NCBI RefSeq assembly: GCF_900129585.1
Contig: NZ_FQWF01000011.1
Coordinates: 124,001 to 188,000, forward strand
Length of the DNA stretch: 64,000 bases
Direction of reading: 5' to 3'
From: Flavobacterium micromati
GTDB taxonomy: Bacteria > Bacteroidota > Bacteroidia > Flavobacteriales > Flavobacteriaceae
Part shown: positions 1 through 9,008 of the stretch, piece after piece
How positions within the stretch are numbered: the first letter of the stretch is position 1
Layout of the letters: every line of letters starts with the position of its first letter
Made by a program: the position numbers and the translations under genes
Notes under the pieces: model-generated
Seen by the model: the letters and a program-made list of their open reading frames with translations, nothing else
Database searches by the model: none
Told to the model about the DNA's origin: nothing

Positions 1-649
1 TTGCTTTAGCAAAAACTGGAGATTCATCCATATTTTTTCTTATTAGGTAGGAAACTCCCACCATTACAATGGACAACCAAAACGGAACTCTCCATCCCCA
101 ATCATCAAATTGTTCTGGTGTAAGAACGTTTCTGGTAGCCAAAATCACCATCAAAGAGATAAATAAACCAACTGTAGCAGTAGTTTGAATCCAAGAAGTC
201 CAATATCCGCGCTGTCCAACAGGTGCATGTTCGGCCACGTAAGTTGCAGCGCCCCCATATTCACCGCCAAGCGCAAGACCTTGAAGCATTCTTAATAATA
301 AAACTAATAAAGGTGCTACAAAACCTATTGTTTCGTAGCTGGGAATGCAACCTATAAGAAATGTTGCGCCTCCCATCAATAGCAAAGTAACCATGAAAGT
401 GTATTTTCTTCCAATGATATCTCCTAATCTGCCAAAGAAAAGTGCTCCAAATGGACGAACTACAAAACCAACGGCAAATGTGGCTAGTGTTGCCAAAAAA
501 GCTGCAGTTGGATTATCTGCTGGGAAAAATTTTGTTGAAATTACAACGGCTAAACTTCCAAAAATGTAGAAGTCATACCATTCAATCATTGTGCCCATCG
601 AGGACGCGGAAATTACTTTCCAAATTCCTTTTGTTGATTTAGTACTCAT
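1..649 (-). CDS. MHS-type MFS transporter, C-terminus cut by window edge
   Basis: An inner-membrane transporter of the major facilitator superfamily, of the metabolite:H+ symporter type (relatives of ProP, ShiA and KgtP), which take up small organic acids or osmolytes by proton symport. Only the first 216 codons are present; the rest lies left of base 1. The translation starts MSTKSTKGIWKV and has the family hallmark SSMGTMIEWYDFYIFG in the first helix. The loop between helices 2 and 3 reads RPFGALFFGRLGDIIGRK, with the usual G-D-x-x-G-R-K signature. It lies 19 bp downstream of the porin gene on the same strand, so the two are probably co-transcribed, with porin and pump handling the same solute. 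The substrate cannot be told from sequence. Confidence 0.88.
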   Translation of the reverse strand, partial: MSTKSTKGIWKVISASSMGTMIEWYDFYIFGSLAVVISTKFFPADNPTAAFLATLATFAVGFVVRPFGALFFGRLGDIIGRKYTFMVTLLLMGGATFLIGCIPSYETIGFVAPLLVLLLRMLQGLALGGEYGGAATYVAEHAPVGQRGYWTSWIQTTATVGLFISLMVILATRNVLTPEQFDDWGWRVPFWLSIVMVGVSYLIRKNMDESPVFAKA

Positions 650-668
650 AAATTATCGTTTTAATTAG

Positions 669-2048
669 TTATAAATAAATTTGAAGTTGTACTACGAATT
701 CTCCTAAAGATCCTGAAATTGTAGACGGAGAAGTGTAAACAGGTCTTGTTGAATATTGTGCTGTTATTTTGGCATGTTGTCCATCCAATAAAAAGTTAGT
801 TCCAAGATCAAATTGAGTACTTGATTTTTCTAAAGCGTCAAATTTTTTATAAGTAAATGCTCCAAATGGCTGAATACGAACTTTAGGTTTGGCTACTTTG
901 CTAGGTAATAAAATACCGGCTTGTGTGTACCAAATATTCCCTGATCCAATTGTAGGTTGTGCATTTCCAGCACCGGCTAGTGCTCTATTTCCCGTAAAGT
1001 TTGGATCAACAGAACCAACATTCATAATGCCAACGTTACGCAAATAATTTGGACCAAAATCATAATCGTATAATACACTATATCCCGTTATCGCCATTTT
1101 ATTTTCTTTTTTTCCAATAGGCAAATCAACAAAAACATCGGCAGCAAAAAGATTGATATCGTGCTTGCTAATAGCGTTGTTCACGGAAGATCTAGTGGCA
1201 TCAGGCGCAGTGTAAAAGCCAGCGCCAATGTTGAATACTTTTTTAGTTCCTAAATAACTACCTACTTTATAAGGCAAGACATTAGCTTCTTGATCTAAAA
1301 ATTGATATTCAAAATAACCAGCTTTAGACCATTTTGTAATTCCGCTATTATCAACAGCTACAGCATTATTTACAACAGTTACATTAGCAGGCGTTAAATT
1401 TGTAGCGTAAGGCTTATTGTAACTCAATCGGTATTCTAATTTGCCAAATTTTCCTTTAGCAAATACGCCCACCTGTCTAGCAAATTGATCTGAGTTTTCT
1501 ATTAGTGGCCAATTGAAAATAGGGGCATCAATGGTTAAGAAATTCAAAGTAGAAGCCATTGTTTCTCTGGATAATCCCATATAATAGTGTAATCCGCCAC
1601 CGAGGGATAAACTAAAATTCTTGTCTTTTTCTGGTAAAACTACCGCGTATTCGTTCCATGCATCATGAAAAAACAGCCCCGGCTTCTTGCCAGCACCATA
1701 TCCGCCAGTGCCAGAAGTTCCAGTAGCTCCTCCATTTATAAAAGTTTGATTGTTAATTCCAAAGTGTGTCACAATCATATACCTTTTAGATATTTGAGCA
1801 TAAGCGAGAAAACGCAAACGCCTGTTTCCAATATCGGTTGCGGTGGAGGTAGCTTCATTTCCAATCATTGTTCCTGGATTCATTTCGGCAGAGCGAAACC
1901 AAATTTGGTTCCAAGCAATCACACGCATGAATTTAGAACCATCGTCGTTTAAGTTGAATTTCATTCCGGAGCCATAATCGGTGGAGCCTTGAGAAAATCC
2001 TTTTAGTGACAATAAGAGTGCTGCCACTAAAAAAAGTATTTTTTTCAT
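669..2048 (-). CDS. Outer-membrane porin-like beta-barrel protein
   Basis: A 459-residue predicted outer-membrane protein. A signal peptide (MKKILFLVAALLLSLKGFSQ, cleaved near residue 20) is followed by alternating hydrophobic and polar strands with many aromatic residues, consistent with a beta-barrel of about 16 strands. No TonB plug or OmpA domain is seen. It resembles the porins often placed before MHS or C4-dicarboxylate transporters in Bacteroidetes. It is the first gene of a likely two-gene operon with the transporter that follows 19 bp downstream. No clear -7 box was found upstream of 2048. Function as a diffusion porin is inferred from fold and context. Confidence 0.75.
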   Translation of the reverse strand: MKKILFLVAALLLSLKGFSQGSTDYGSGMKFNLNDDGSKFMRVIAWNQIWFRSAEMNPGTMIGNEATSTATDIGNRRLRFLAYAQISKRYMIVTHFGINNQTFINGGATGTSGTGGYGAGKKPGLFFHDAWNEYAVVLPEKDKNFSLSLGGGLHYYMGLSRETMASTLNFLTIDAPIFNWPLIENSDQFARQVGVFAKGKFGKLEYRLSYNKPYATNLTPANVTVVNNAVAVDNSGITKWSKAGYFEYQFLDQEANVLPYKVGSYLGTKKVFNIGAGFYTAPDATRSSVNNAISKHDINLFAADVFVDLPIGKKENKMAITGYSVLYDYDFGPNYLRNVGIMNVGSVDPNFTGNRALAGAGNAQPTIGSGNIWYTQAGILLPSKVAKPKVRIQPFGAFTYKKFDALEKSSTQFDLGTNFLLDGQHAKITAQYSTRPVYTSPSTISGSLGEFVVQLQIYL

Positions 2049-2149
2049 AAATAGAATTTGGTTATTAAATGGTTTGTTAATAAAGCGCCAAATTCTATTA
2101 TTTTATTTTAAAAAAAAATTATGATATATATGTGTGTAAACTGCTATAG

Positions 2150-2569
2150 CTAATCTTTAAAACGCTCCCATTTTATCAGCATAAATTTATCACCAAGCTC
2201 GGTGATAATCATTCCGGCACCTGATAATAATTCCTTGTTTTTTATATATTCTACAAGTTCTAAATGGTTAAAAATCCTATAGGTAGGGTGATAATTTGCA
2301 TGTGATGGTTTTTTAATATTATAGGATTTAACCCAGTTGCTAACTGTAACGTGTGACACTCCAATAATTCGTTCGATTTCCCGAAAACTCAAACCTTCTA
2401 AATAAAGTTGCAACGCTTTAGTAACGTAGTAATCATTTATCTTTTTACCCATTTTGTTTACCGTAAAAAAGTAATTACATTTTTTGCACAAATACCTTTG
2501 TTTACTATTAATGACGCCGCTTTTTATAATACGATCATTTTGGCATTTTGGACAGATTAAAAGCTCCAT
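2150..2569 (-). CDS. IS1 InsA-like zinc-ribbon/HTH protein without a transposase catalytic domain
   Basis: About 139 residues. The N-terminus (MELLICPKCQND) starts a zinc ribbon with two CxxC knuckles, CPKC near residue 6 and CKKC near residue 28, as in IS1 InsA and related transposase-like zinc-binding domains. A helix-turn-helix follows at residues 50-80 (LSFREIERIIGVSHVTVSNW). The last 50 or so residues (through LLSGAGMIITELGDKFMLIKW) do not match InsB, and there is no DDE domain. The ATG at 2569 is preferred over an in-frame TTG at 2605. No InsB partner or terminal inverted repeats are visible nearby, so this looks like a stand-alone DNA-binding protein derived from, or related to, an insertion sequence. 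Function unknown. Confidence 0.7.
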   Translation of the reverse strand: MELLICPKCQNDRIIKSGVINSKQRYLCKKCNYFFTVNKMGKKINDYYVTKALQLYLEGLSFREIERIIGVSHVTVSNWVKSYNIKKPSHANYHPTYRIFNHLELVEYIKNKELLSGAGMIITELGDKFMLIKWERFKD

Positions 2570-3004
2570 ATATATTAATTTTGCATAAATATAGCAATTT
2601 AGCAATTATCTAAAAGAGAATAATACAATTAATTCGTTTTAAATTTATGAAAGGTGCATTTTTACAGTAAAATAATTGATATTTTCCTATGTTTATCTCT
2701 TTTATGAAGTGCTCAAGGATTAAATTGATGGTTGTTGGACTGCAAGTAAGAGATAGTTTTGAGAGGTAATTATCACCGCAGGTAAAAAAGAAAGCGATCA
2801 AGAACAAGAATATCTTTTAATTCCCTTTTTTCCATTTAAAATTATCGGTGAAGGATTTAAATATCTATGTATTTGATTATCAGTACAATTTAATCGGATT
2901 CAAAAAATTTATGGTATATTTGAGTATTGCTATTTTACTTTTTTTGTTGATCCAAAATAAAGTATTTTAACATATATTATTTTGTAACAATTAAAAATAT
3001 CGAT
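2570..3004. other. Intergenic gap, nothing recognised except a short direct repeat
   Basis: AT-rich gap of 435 bp between the divergent InsA-like and SYLF genes. Near 2593-2606 the words AGCAATT and AGCAATTA follow each other directly, close to the InsA-like start, and could be a binding site. A 65-codon open frame (2610-2807, minus) has low-complexity composition and no recognisable domain, so it is not called. No RNA gene or mobile element end was recognised. Confidence 0.4.
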
Positions 3005-3544
3005 ATGAAAAAATTAAAAAGTATTTGGGTAATAGTTGCGGTTTGTGTGCTAAGCTTTGCACCGGTTTTTGGGCAATCGGAGGCCAAGAAAAATAAAATT
3101 ATTGCTGACAGTAAAACTGCAAAGGAGGAGTTTATTAAAACTGATGGTCTTCTAAAAAAGCTCTTTGAAGATGCTTTTGGGTATGTGATTTTCCCGAACG
3201 TGGGTAAGGCTGGTTTAGGTATAGGAGGCGCTGCTGGCAACGGGGTTGTTTATGAGCGTGGTCAAATGATAGGTATGGCAAAACTTTCGCAAGTGAGCAT
3301 AGGTTTTCAGGCAGGTGGTCAAGCGTATCGTGAAGTAATATTTTTTGAGTCAAATAAGGATATGGAGCGTTTTAAAAATAGTCAATTTGAGTTTTCAGCT
3401 CAAGCTTCAGCGGTAGCTGTTACGGCCGGTGCATCAACGAATGTAAAGTATGCGGATGGCGTTATGGTATTTACCATGCAAAAGGGTGGGCTAATGTATG
3501 AAGCATCAATAGGTGGGCAGAAGTTCAAATTTAATAAATTGTAA
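3005..3544 (+). CDS. SYLF/YSC84 lipid-binding domain protein
   Basis: A 179-residue secreted or periplasmic protein. The signal peptide (MKKLKSIWVIVAVCVLSFAPVFGQ) covers residues 1-24. The remainder is one SYLF (Ysc84/DUF500) domain: FGYVIFPNVGKAGLGIGGAAGNGVVY at the start, then the Gly-rich QVSIGFQAGGQAY, and a C-terminal VFTMQKGGLMYEASIGGQKF. The domain binds phosphoinositides in eukaryotes; the bacterial role is not established. It stands alone, followed by a strong terminator at 3670. The length is normal for the bacterial family. Confidence 0.88.
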   Translation: MKKLKSIWVIVAVCVLSFAPVFGQSEAKKNKIIADSKTAKEEFIKTDGLLKKLFEDAFGYVIFPNVGKAGLGIGGAAGNGVVYERGQMIGMAKLSQVSIGFQAGGQAYREVIFFESNKDMERFKNSQFEFSAQASAVAVTAGASTNVKYADGVMVFTMQKGGLMYEASIGGQKFKFNKL

Positions 3545-3669
3545 GTTATTGTTGCAGCTGATGATTAGCCAACCATTACAAGGGTTGCTATATTTTTTAA
3601 AAATGAGACATATTCACTGTTCAATTAAAAATACATTTTACTTTCCAGAAGATAAAAAATTTGAAAATT

Positions 3670-3697
3670 AAAAAAGGAGCTGGTCACTCCTTTTTTT
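3670..3697 (+). terminator. Rho-independent terminator after the SYLF gene
   Basis: The stem AAAAAAGGAG / CTCCTTTTTT with a 7-nt loop runs straight into a T-run. It lies 126 bp after the SYLF stop codon. Confidence 0.8.
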
Positions 3698-4013
3698 ATG
3701 TTGTAATTATGCCGTAGTAGATGTTGCAAGTGGATAAACTTGTAAGTTTCTGTGCAATAATTTAGGGCATAGATTTTAAAAAACGTTTACTTCTTCCAGC
3801 TTCTAAAGTAGATGAATTGTGATGATAGAAAACGCTTGACTTGTAACTTTTTACTAAATAAAATATCATTTATTGAGTGAAGGTTCAAGGTTGATTTTCT
3901 CTTTAAATTTCAGATTTACTTGTCTATGAATGTTTTTCTTAATTAGATGTCGCGCCTAAATCATTGTGCCACTGTAATTATTTACTGATATTTAGTAAAA
4001 TAAAATAATTGAA
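3698..4013. other. Intergenic gap, nothing recognised
   Basis: AT-rich stretch of 316 bp between the SYLF terminator and the stop codon of the convergent S9 peptidase. I see no open frame, RNA structure or repeat that I can support. Confidence 0.4.
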
Positions 4014-6182
4014 TTAATTGTCTTTATTTTTATCAATATATCTTTCAAAAAATTCAAATGTTCTTAACATCTGATCCATTCGTTGTCTGTTGTCACCAGT
4101 TCTTGTGATTTCGTGCGTTGCTCCCGGATGTACTACATATTCAACTGGGCATCCTAAGACTTTTAGACTGCGAAACATCATTTCGCCTTGAACGAATCCG
4201 GTGCGGCGATCATTGCCTCCATGAAAAATAATCAATGGCGTCTTTATGTTTTCAACATAGGTTGACGGTGATTCTCTTATTAGAATTTCCTTCACTTTTG
4301 GTTCCCATGGATAGCCTCCAAAATAATTAGGAACTAATCTCCATGCATTTCCTTCGCCAAAAAATGTTGGAAGATCATAAACTCCGCGTTGTGCACATGC
4401 GGCTTTAAAACGATTGTCATGACTAATAATCCATGCCGTAAGATAGCCCGCATAAGAGCCTCCTGTTATTAATAGATTTGCGGGATCAGCCCAGCCCTGT
4501 TCAACGGTTTTATCTAAAGCAGTCAGGACATCACTTGAAGGGCCTTTACCCCAATCATTGATGTTACCTCGTAAAAAGTCTAAACCATACCCACCGGATC
4601 CTCTTGGGTTGCTGTAAACTACACCGTAGCCTTTGCTACAAAAATATTGATATTCATGCCACATACTTTCTTGGCCTGGTCCCCACATAGCTGATGGTCC
4701 GCCATGAATTTCTAGCAGCAACGGATATTTTTCTCCTTCTTTGTAGTTAATTGGTTTCATTACCCAATATTCAATTGTCATTCCCAACTCATTAATAAAT
4801 GTATTTTTTTCTGGAATGGATAGTTTTTTATTTAACACCCAATCGTTGAAATTACTTCCCTTTCTATGTTTTTTAAAATCAGAATTGGTAAAATATAATT
4901 CGGAGGGATTTTGTACCTCTGTTTTTGAATATACAAGTGTGTTGTTTACAATGTCATAACTTGTAATGCCAATCTCAGTGCTGGATAACGCTTCTACTTC
5001 TTTTGTGGAAATATTGACTCTGTTTAAAGTGGTTCCTCCATTGCTTTGAGCGGTAAAATATAAGTATTTGTCGTTTGTACTCCAAGTAAGATTTGATTTC
5101 TCACGATCAAAAGGGATTGTTACCATATCTTTTTCTGTTCCATTAATGGGCATTATTGCCAGTTTAGGAACTGAGACAAAAGAAGTGTTACTGGACAAAA
5201 ACGCTACCAGTTTTCCAGAATGCGATAAAGATGCGTTGCTGTATCTCTTGTCTTTTTCTCCTACAATCATTTTGAAATTACCGCCATCACTGTCGGCCAA
5301 ATAGATTGCGCTTTCTAAGGAGCGGTCTGGATTTTGGATACTGTCAATGGCACCAGAGAAAAGTATTTGTTTCCCATCTGGAGTGTATTCTGCATCGGTA
5401 AGATTATAAAATCCTTTCGTGAGTAAGCGAGGTAGGGAATCTTTAGTGGTATTTATGTCAAAGAAATAATTGAAATTCATTTCGGAAGAAATAGAAGACT
5501 CATTTTGGAAGTTTAATTTATTGAGAACAATTGCTTTTTTGTCAATTGCATTTTTGTCTAAATAAGCTCTTATTTCTGATAAGTCACCGTTGGGATTTGG
5601 TTTGCTGTTGTTCGGTAGCAAATGTTCGTTTTTGTTAAAGCCCGGCTTTTCCATTGTCCAAGTTGGTATGGAGTGTGGCTTATTTAAAATAGAATCTTTG
5701 ATCAATTCTTGTAAAGAAATACTTGACGAAAACAGTATTTTGTTACCATCGGGAGACCATTTTGGATTTTTTGCGCCATATTTGAAACTGGTTAATTGAA
5801 TTGGTTCTCCTCCGTCCATCGATAAAATAAAAATCTGAGATTTGTCTGCCACAGAGCGAGTAAAAGCAAGTTGCTTTCCATCTGGACTCCATGCAGGTTT
5901 AATAGCGTCTTCTTTGGAAGTAGTCAGTTGGACGGGAACTGCAGTTTTTACTGTTGAAGCACTATAGATTTGAGTATTATACTTGTAATCCTGTGTGTTG
6001 TTTTGATCTGCTACAATCGAGGTTACTGTGAAAGCTGCTTTTGTTCCATCTTTAGTGAGTGTTATATTGCTAATAGTCTTTATTTTCAACATGTCTGTAA
6101 TAATTACAGGTTCTGTTGTGGTTTGCGCAAAGGAGGTATGTAATGTTGCAATAAAAAAAAGCAGTACTGAAAATTCTCTCAT
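4014..6182 (-). CDS. S9 family prolyl-oligopeptidase-type serine peptidase
   Basis: A 722-residue exported peptidase. It has a signal peptide (first 19 residues, ending SFAQ), then a beta-propeller of TolB/WD40-like blades. WSPDGKQLAF and WSPDGNKILF are typical blade motifs, roughly residues 40-430. The C-terminal alpha/beta-hydrolase domain has the oxyanion region HGGPSAMWG, the nucleophile motif GGSYAGY (Ser576), Asp658 in HGGNDRR and His690 in ATHEI, so the catalytic triad is complete. Members cleave short peptides or N-terminally blocked residues (acylaminoacyl-peptidase or dipeptidyl-peptidase-like). Here it is probably periplasmic. It is a lone gene, with gaps of several hundred bases on both sides. 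Exact specificity is not determinable from sequence. Confidence 0.9.
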   Translation of the reverse strand: MREFSVLLFFIATLHTSFAQTTTEPVIITDMLKIKTISNITLTKDGTKAAFTVTSIVADQNNTQDYKYNTQIYSASTVKTAVPVQLTTSKEDAIKPAWSPDGKQLAFTRSVADKSQIFILSMDGGEPIQLTSFKYGAKNPKWSPDGNKILFSSSISLQELIKDSILNKPHSIPTWTMEKPGFNKNEHLLPNNSKPNPNGDLSEIRAYLDKNAIDKKAIVLNKLNFQNESSISSEMNFNYFFDINTTKDSLPRLLTKGFYNLTDAEYTPDGKQILFSGAIDSIQNPDRSLESAIYLADSDGGNFKMIVGEKDKRYSNASLSHSGKLVAFLSSNTSFVSVPKLAIMPINGTEKDMVTIPFDREKSNLTWSTNDKYLYFTAQSNGGTTLNRVNISTKEVEALSSTEIGITSYDIVNNTLVYSKTEVQNPSELYFTNSDFKKHRKGSNFNDWVLNKKLSIPEKNTFINELGMTIEYWVMKPINYKEGEKYPLLLEIHGGPSAMWGPGQESMWHEYQYFCSKGYGVVYSNPRGSGGYGLDFLRGNINDWGKGPSSDVLTALDKTVEQGWADPANLLITGGSYAGYLTAWIISHDNRFKAACAQRGVYDLPTFFGEGNAWRLVPNYFGGYPWEPKVKEILIRESPSTYVENIKTPLIIFHGGNDRRTGFVQGEMMFRSLKVLGCPVEYVVHPGATHEITRTGDNRQRMDQMLRTFEFFERYIDKNKDN

Positions 6183-6858
6183 AATGTTAATTTTGAAGTT
6201 GATCTTTAATGTGATCTAAGGCTAAGAATGCGTTTTGCTTTTTTAAGTTGCTACAGTTTTTACTTTGCTTGATCGTATAAAAATCAGGTTTGGTTTTTGA
6301 GTAAATATATAAAAAAGTAAAGAATAACCCCTCTTGGTTTAATTTATTGTTTGAACACTTCTCAGTGCTGGTGGGTATTTCAAATCACTATGCGATGAAA
6401 AAATACAATCATTTTATTTATACAGGGTTCATTTGATAAACACTTCTACAATAAACTTTGATACACATTCCGACACAAAATGTTCTGCACGAGGTAAAAG
6501 AAAAATCAAATCGAAAAATATTGAGCAAAGCAATTCAATGACGTAATTTCTGCTCAAAAATTTCATATTGAATTTAAAAAAGACTCGGTGCTGCTATTGA
6601 AAATATAGATTCCTATAACGTTTAACTAAAAAGTGCGAGCTATAAAATTAGAAGCAAGCAATGATTTGAAAATCTTTTGCACTAGCATAAATAAAAATAA
6701 AAAGAATTAATAAAATTTTGCTATTTCTTTGCGGATTTGGTCAGTTTTTTATTTTCCGATGCTACACGAAAGAATTAAAAAGAATAAAATTAAATTGCCA
6801 AAACATGTAATTTCAAAGTTGTATTAGGACCGCAAAAGCTAACAAAAGAAAAGTTTTT
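6183..6858. other. Long intergenic gap, nothing recognised
   Basis: AT-rich gap of 676 bp between the S9 peptidase start and the AsmA-like gene stop. Stop codons are frequent in all frames and I recognise no domain, tRNA, terminator or insertion-sequence end. It may be decayed gene sequence or may hide a small RNA, but nothing in the bases supports either directly. Confidence 0.4.
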
Positions 6859-8424
6859 TTATAAAAGGGTTTTCTTTAATCCATCTGCAAAACAAAGCCA
6901 AAATAAATTGAAAAATGATTTCTCTTTAATGCGTTGTACTTCAATTTCGTTTTCTAATATTTTGCCGCCAGAATCGTTCTTGAGTACTAAGTTTCCTAAC
7001 CAGCTTTTTAAAACGCTTTTTTTATCTCGATTCTTTTTTTGATACCGTTCTATATTTAAGTCATGATATCGTAAAGCAAAGTTTCCTTTTGCATTATTGT
7101 CGTTACCATTATAATCAAAGTAAACTTGGTCAAAAGTCCCTTTAAATGTGGTATTTAAATATGGTTTTGTAAAAATAGCTAGTTGATTTGTTTCAAAGTT
7201 TTTAATGCTACCTTTTATGTTAAAACCATCTGATTTATCCATTACATTAAATCGCCACTTCACCATCATTGGAGATTTATTCATGAATTTACAGTTTATA
7301 GATATCAAAACATCAGGCAAATTTTTGTTTTGATATCCACTGTAAACGTTTGTTGCTTGTAAATTGAATGATCCAAACTTTAATACGCCAGCACCATTAT
7401 TGAAAGTCTTTTCTTCTTCATACACTAAATTCGAATTATTTATGGTCAGTGTGTCAATTAGTAGATCAAATTTTAATTCGCGTAAAATTTTGCTGTAAAG
7501 CGGTTTAATTGAAAGGTTGTCTTTAGGAATTTTGCTTCTGTATATATTGGCGTCAGCTTTGTCAATCACAATTTGATTAGTTTTAAAAAAAAGTATTTCT
7601 TCTTTAAATCCCCAATTCATATTTTTAATTGCAATCTTACCTGCTTTTAGCGTATATAAATCGCGTTCTTTTTTAGATTGATCTACAAATTGACGTCGAG
7701 TAAGTAAGGATGTCATTGAGAAATTATCCATCTCAAGTCCCGAGTTGGTGGTGTTGATTTTAGTAGCTTTTATTTGATACGCTTTGTCAGTTTGGTAGAT
7801 TAAACTGTCACAGCTCAAAGCATAACTTTTATAAGAAAACGGAATTTTGTTATCCAAAGTTTTTTTAGAAATAGCCAGATCATTTAGTTGTACAATTACT
7901 TTCTGCGCCGAAAAAAGTGTTTTGTTATTTTTAATATTAACAATAGAAAAGTTGCCATTTTCAATATTTACGTTAGCTACTTTTATAATTTGTTCAAAGG
8001 GAGCTACGATTTTAGAACTTAGGTTTTTACTAGAATTAACTATTTTATCATTGTCTTTAAAAAGTGTGATATTTGGTTTAGAAAAAGTAATGCGGTAAGC
8101 TTCTATTTTATTTTTAAGAAGTAATGGGAAAATTTTATAATCATCTACCGTAACATTTTCTATTGAGGCTAAAATTCCATTTTTACTCAGTCTATCTTTT
8201 TGTCTTTCTTTTGGAGTTATGACAATTCCTGACGCAGTAATTTTCCTCGAAAATAAAGAAATCTTAACATTCTCGTATTTTATGTTGTAGGGAGTTTCGT
8301 TTTTATCTAAAATTATTTTTGGAAGTTGGTAATTCACCCACAAGTTTACAGCAAAACTTAATGCTCCAATAAAAATGATTATTCCTAAGATAACAACTCC
8401 TATTTTTTTTACTCTTTCTTTCAT
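6859..8424 (-). CDS. AsmA/DUF748-like single-pass membrane protein
   Basis: A 521-residue protein with one N-terminal transmembrane helix (about residues 8-30, IGVVILGIIIFIGALSFAVNL). A long beta-rich periplasmic part follows, made of repeated segments of the type I-N-N-S-N-L-x-Y (for example IENGNFSIV, LTINNSNLVY, IKNMNWGF). This pattern is typical of AsmA-like, DUF748 and related bridge-forming repeat proteins implicated in envelope lipid transport or outer-membrane assembly. I cannot name a specific family. It stands alone between two gaps with no co-oriented neighbour, so context adds nothing. Function unknown; an envelope role is inference. Confidence 0.65.
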   Translation of the reverse strand: MKERVKKIGVVILGIIIFIGALSFAVNLWVNYQLPKIILDKNETPYNIKYENVKISLFSRKITASGIVITPKERQKDRLSKNGILASIENVTVDDYKIFPLLLKNKIEAYRITFSKPNITLFKDNDKIVNSSKNLSSKIVAPFEQIIKVANVNIENGNFSIVNIKNNKTLFSAQKVIVQLNDLAISKKTLDNKIPFSYKSYALSCDSLIYQTDKAYQIKATKINTTNSGLEMDNFSMTSLLTRRQFVDQSKKERDLYTLKAGKIAIKNMNWGFKEEILFFKTNQIVIDKADANIYRSKIPKDNLSIKPLYSKILRELKFDLLIDTLTINNSNLVYEEEKTFNNGAGVLKFGSFNLQATNVYSGYQNKNLPDVLISINCKFMNKSPMMVKWRFNVMDKSDGFNIKGSIKNFETNQLAIFTKPYLNTTFKGTFDQVYFDYNGNDNNAKGNFALRYHDLNIERYQKKNRDKKSVLKSWLGNLVLKNDSGGKILENEIEVQRIKEKSFFNLFWLCFADGLKKTLL

Positions 8425-8808
8425 AAGTAATGTGCGTGATTGCTAAAGATAGGGACAAATGAAATAGTAACTCCTTATAATTGACAGAAATTGAATATTT
8501 GATTGGAACATATTACACTAAAAAATAGGGTAAATAGGATTGTGAAGTAGTGCTTTTTTAATACTATTTAGTTTTAAAATTCTGAATATGATTTGATAAA
8601 TCTATTTACGTTTCCTGAAAATTTTTTATAACCTTGAGGTATAATTGTAAAATTTGTCTACTGATTTTTTGGAAATCGTAAAAAAAATTTCATTAAAGTT
8701 TAGAGTCAACATTTCAGTAAATAAGCTGTTTTTACTTGTGACTTTTTAATGCTGAATAAAATGAAGTATGTAAATCAATTTATAAATGGCTTATTATTTT
8801 TAAAACAA
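8425..8808. other. Intergenic gap, nothing recognised
   Basis: AT-rich stretch of 384 bp between the AsmA-like gene start and the tRNA-Phe terminator. No gene or structured element was recognised. Confidence 0.4.
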
Positions 8809-8836
8809 AAAACCCACTAATTTCTTAGTGGGTTTT
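8809..8836 (-). terminator. Terminator of tRNA-Phe
   Basis: A perfect 12-bp stem (AAAACCCACTAA / TTAGTGGGTTTT) with a 4-nt loop, beginning 2 bp past the tRNA 3' end. On the minus strand it ends in a T-run. Confidence 0.85.
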
Positions 8837-8837
8837 G

Positions 8838-8910
8838 TGGTACCTCCAGGGATCGAACCAGGGACACATGGATTTTCAGTCCATTGCTCTACCATCTGAG
8901 CTAAGGTACC
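8838..8910 (-). tRNA. tRNA-Phe (GAA)
   Basis: A 73-nt cloverleaf on the minus strand. The 6 terminal acceptor bases GGTACC pair perfectly with GGTACC at the 3' side, and the discriminator is A. The D-loop region reads TAGCTCAGATGGTAGAGC. The anticodon stem-loop is ATGGA-CTGAAAA-TCCAT with anticodon GAA, and the T-loop is GGTTCGATCC. CCA is not encoded; the bases after the discriminator are CAA. It has its own -7 box and terminator. Confidence 0.97.
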
Positions 8911-8925
8911 GTGCTAATGCGGGTG

Positions 8926-8933
8926 CAAATATA
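8926..8933 (-). promoter_or_regulatory. -7 box of tRNA-Phe promoter
   Basis: TATATTTG on the minus strand, a full match to TAnnTTTG, 15 bp before the mature tRNA 5' end. No clear TTG -33 element was found. Confidence 0.65.
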
Positions 8934-8981
8934 GAATCATTTTTAGTATATCCAAAACATTTTTTTAAAAAAATCAATTCG

Positions 8982-8989
8982 TACCTTTG
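8982..8989 (+). promoter_or_regulatory. -7 box of coaX promoter
   Basis: TACCTTTG, a full match to TAnnTTTG, 19 bp before the ATG at 9009. It rules out the longer reading frame beginning at a TTG at 8835, which would also cross the tRNA gene. Confidence 0.7.
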
Positions 8990-9008
8990 CCACATCAAAA
9001 AACCAAGT

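Noticed and set aside
2610..2807. 65-codon minus-strand frame in the gap
   Set aside because: No domain, no promoter box, and composition typical of random AT-rich DNA.
8835..9008. N-terminal extension of coaX
   Set aside because: It begins with TTG inside the tRNA-Phe region and crosses the tRNA gene. The -7 box at 8982 and homology put the start at 9009.
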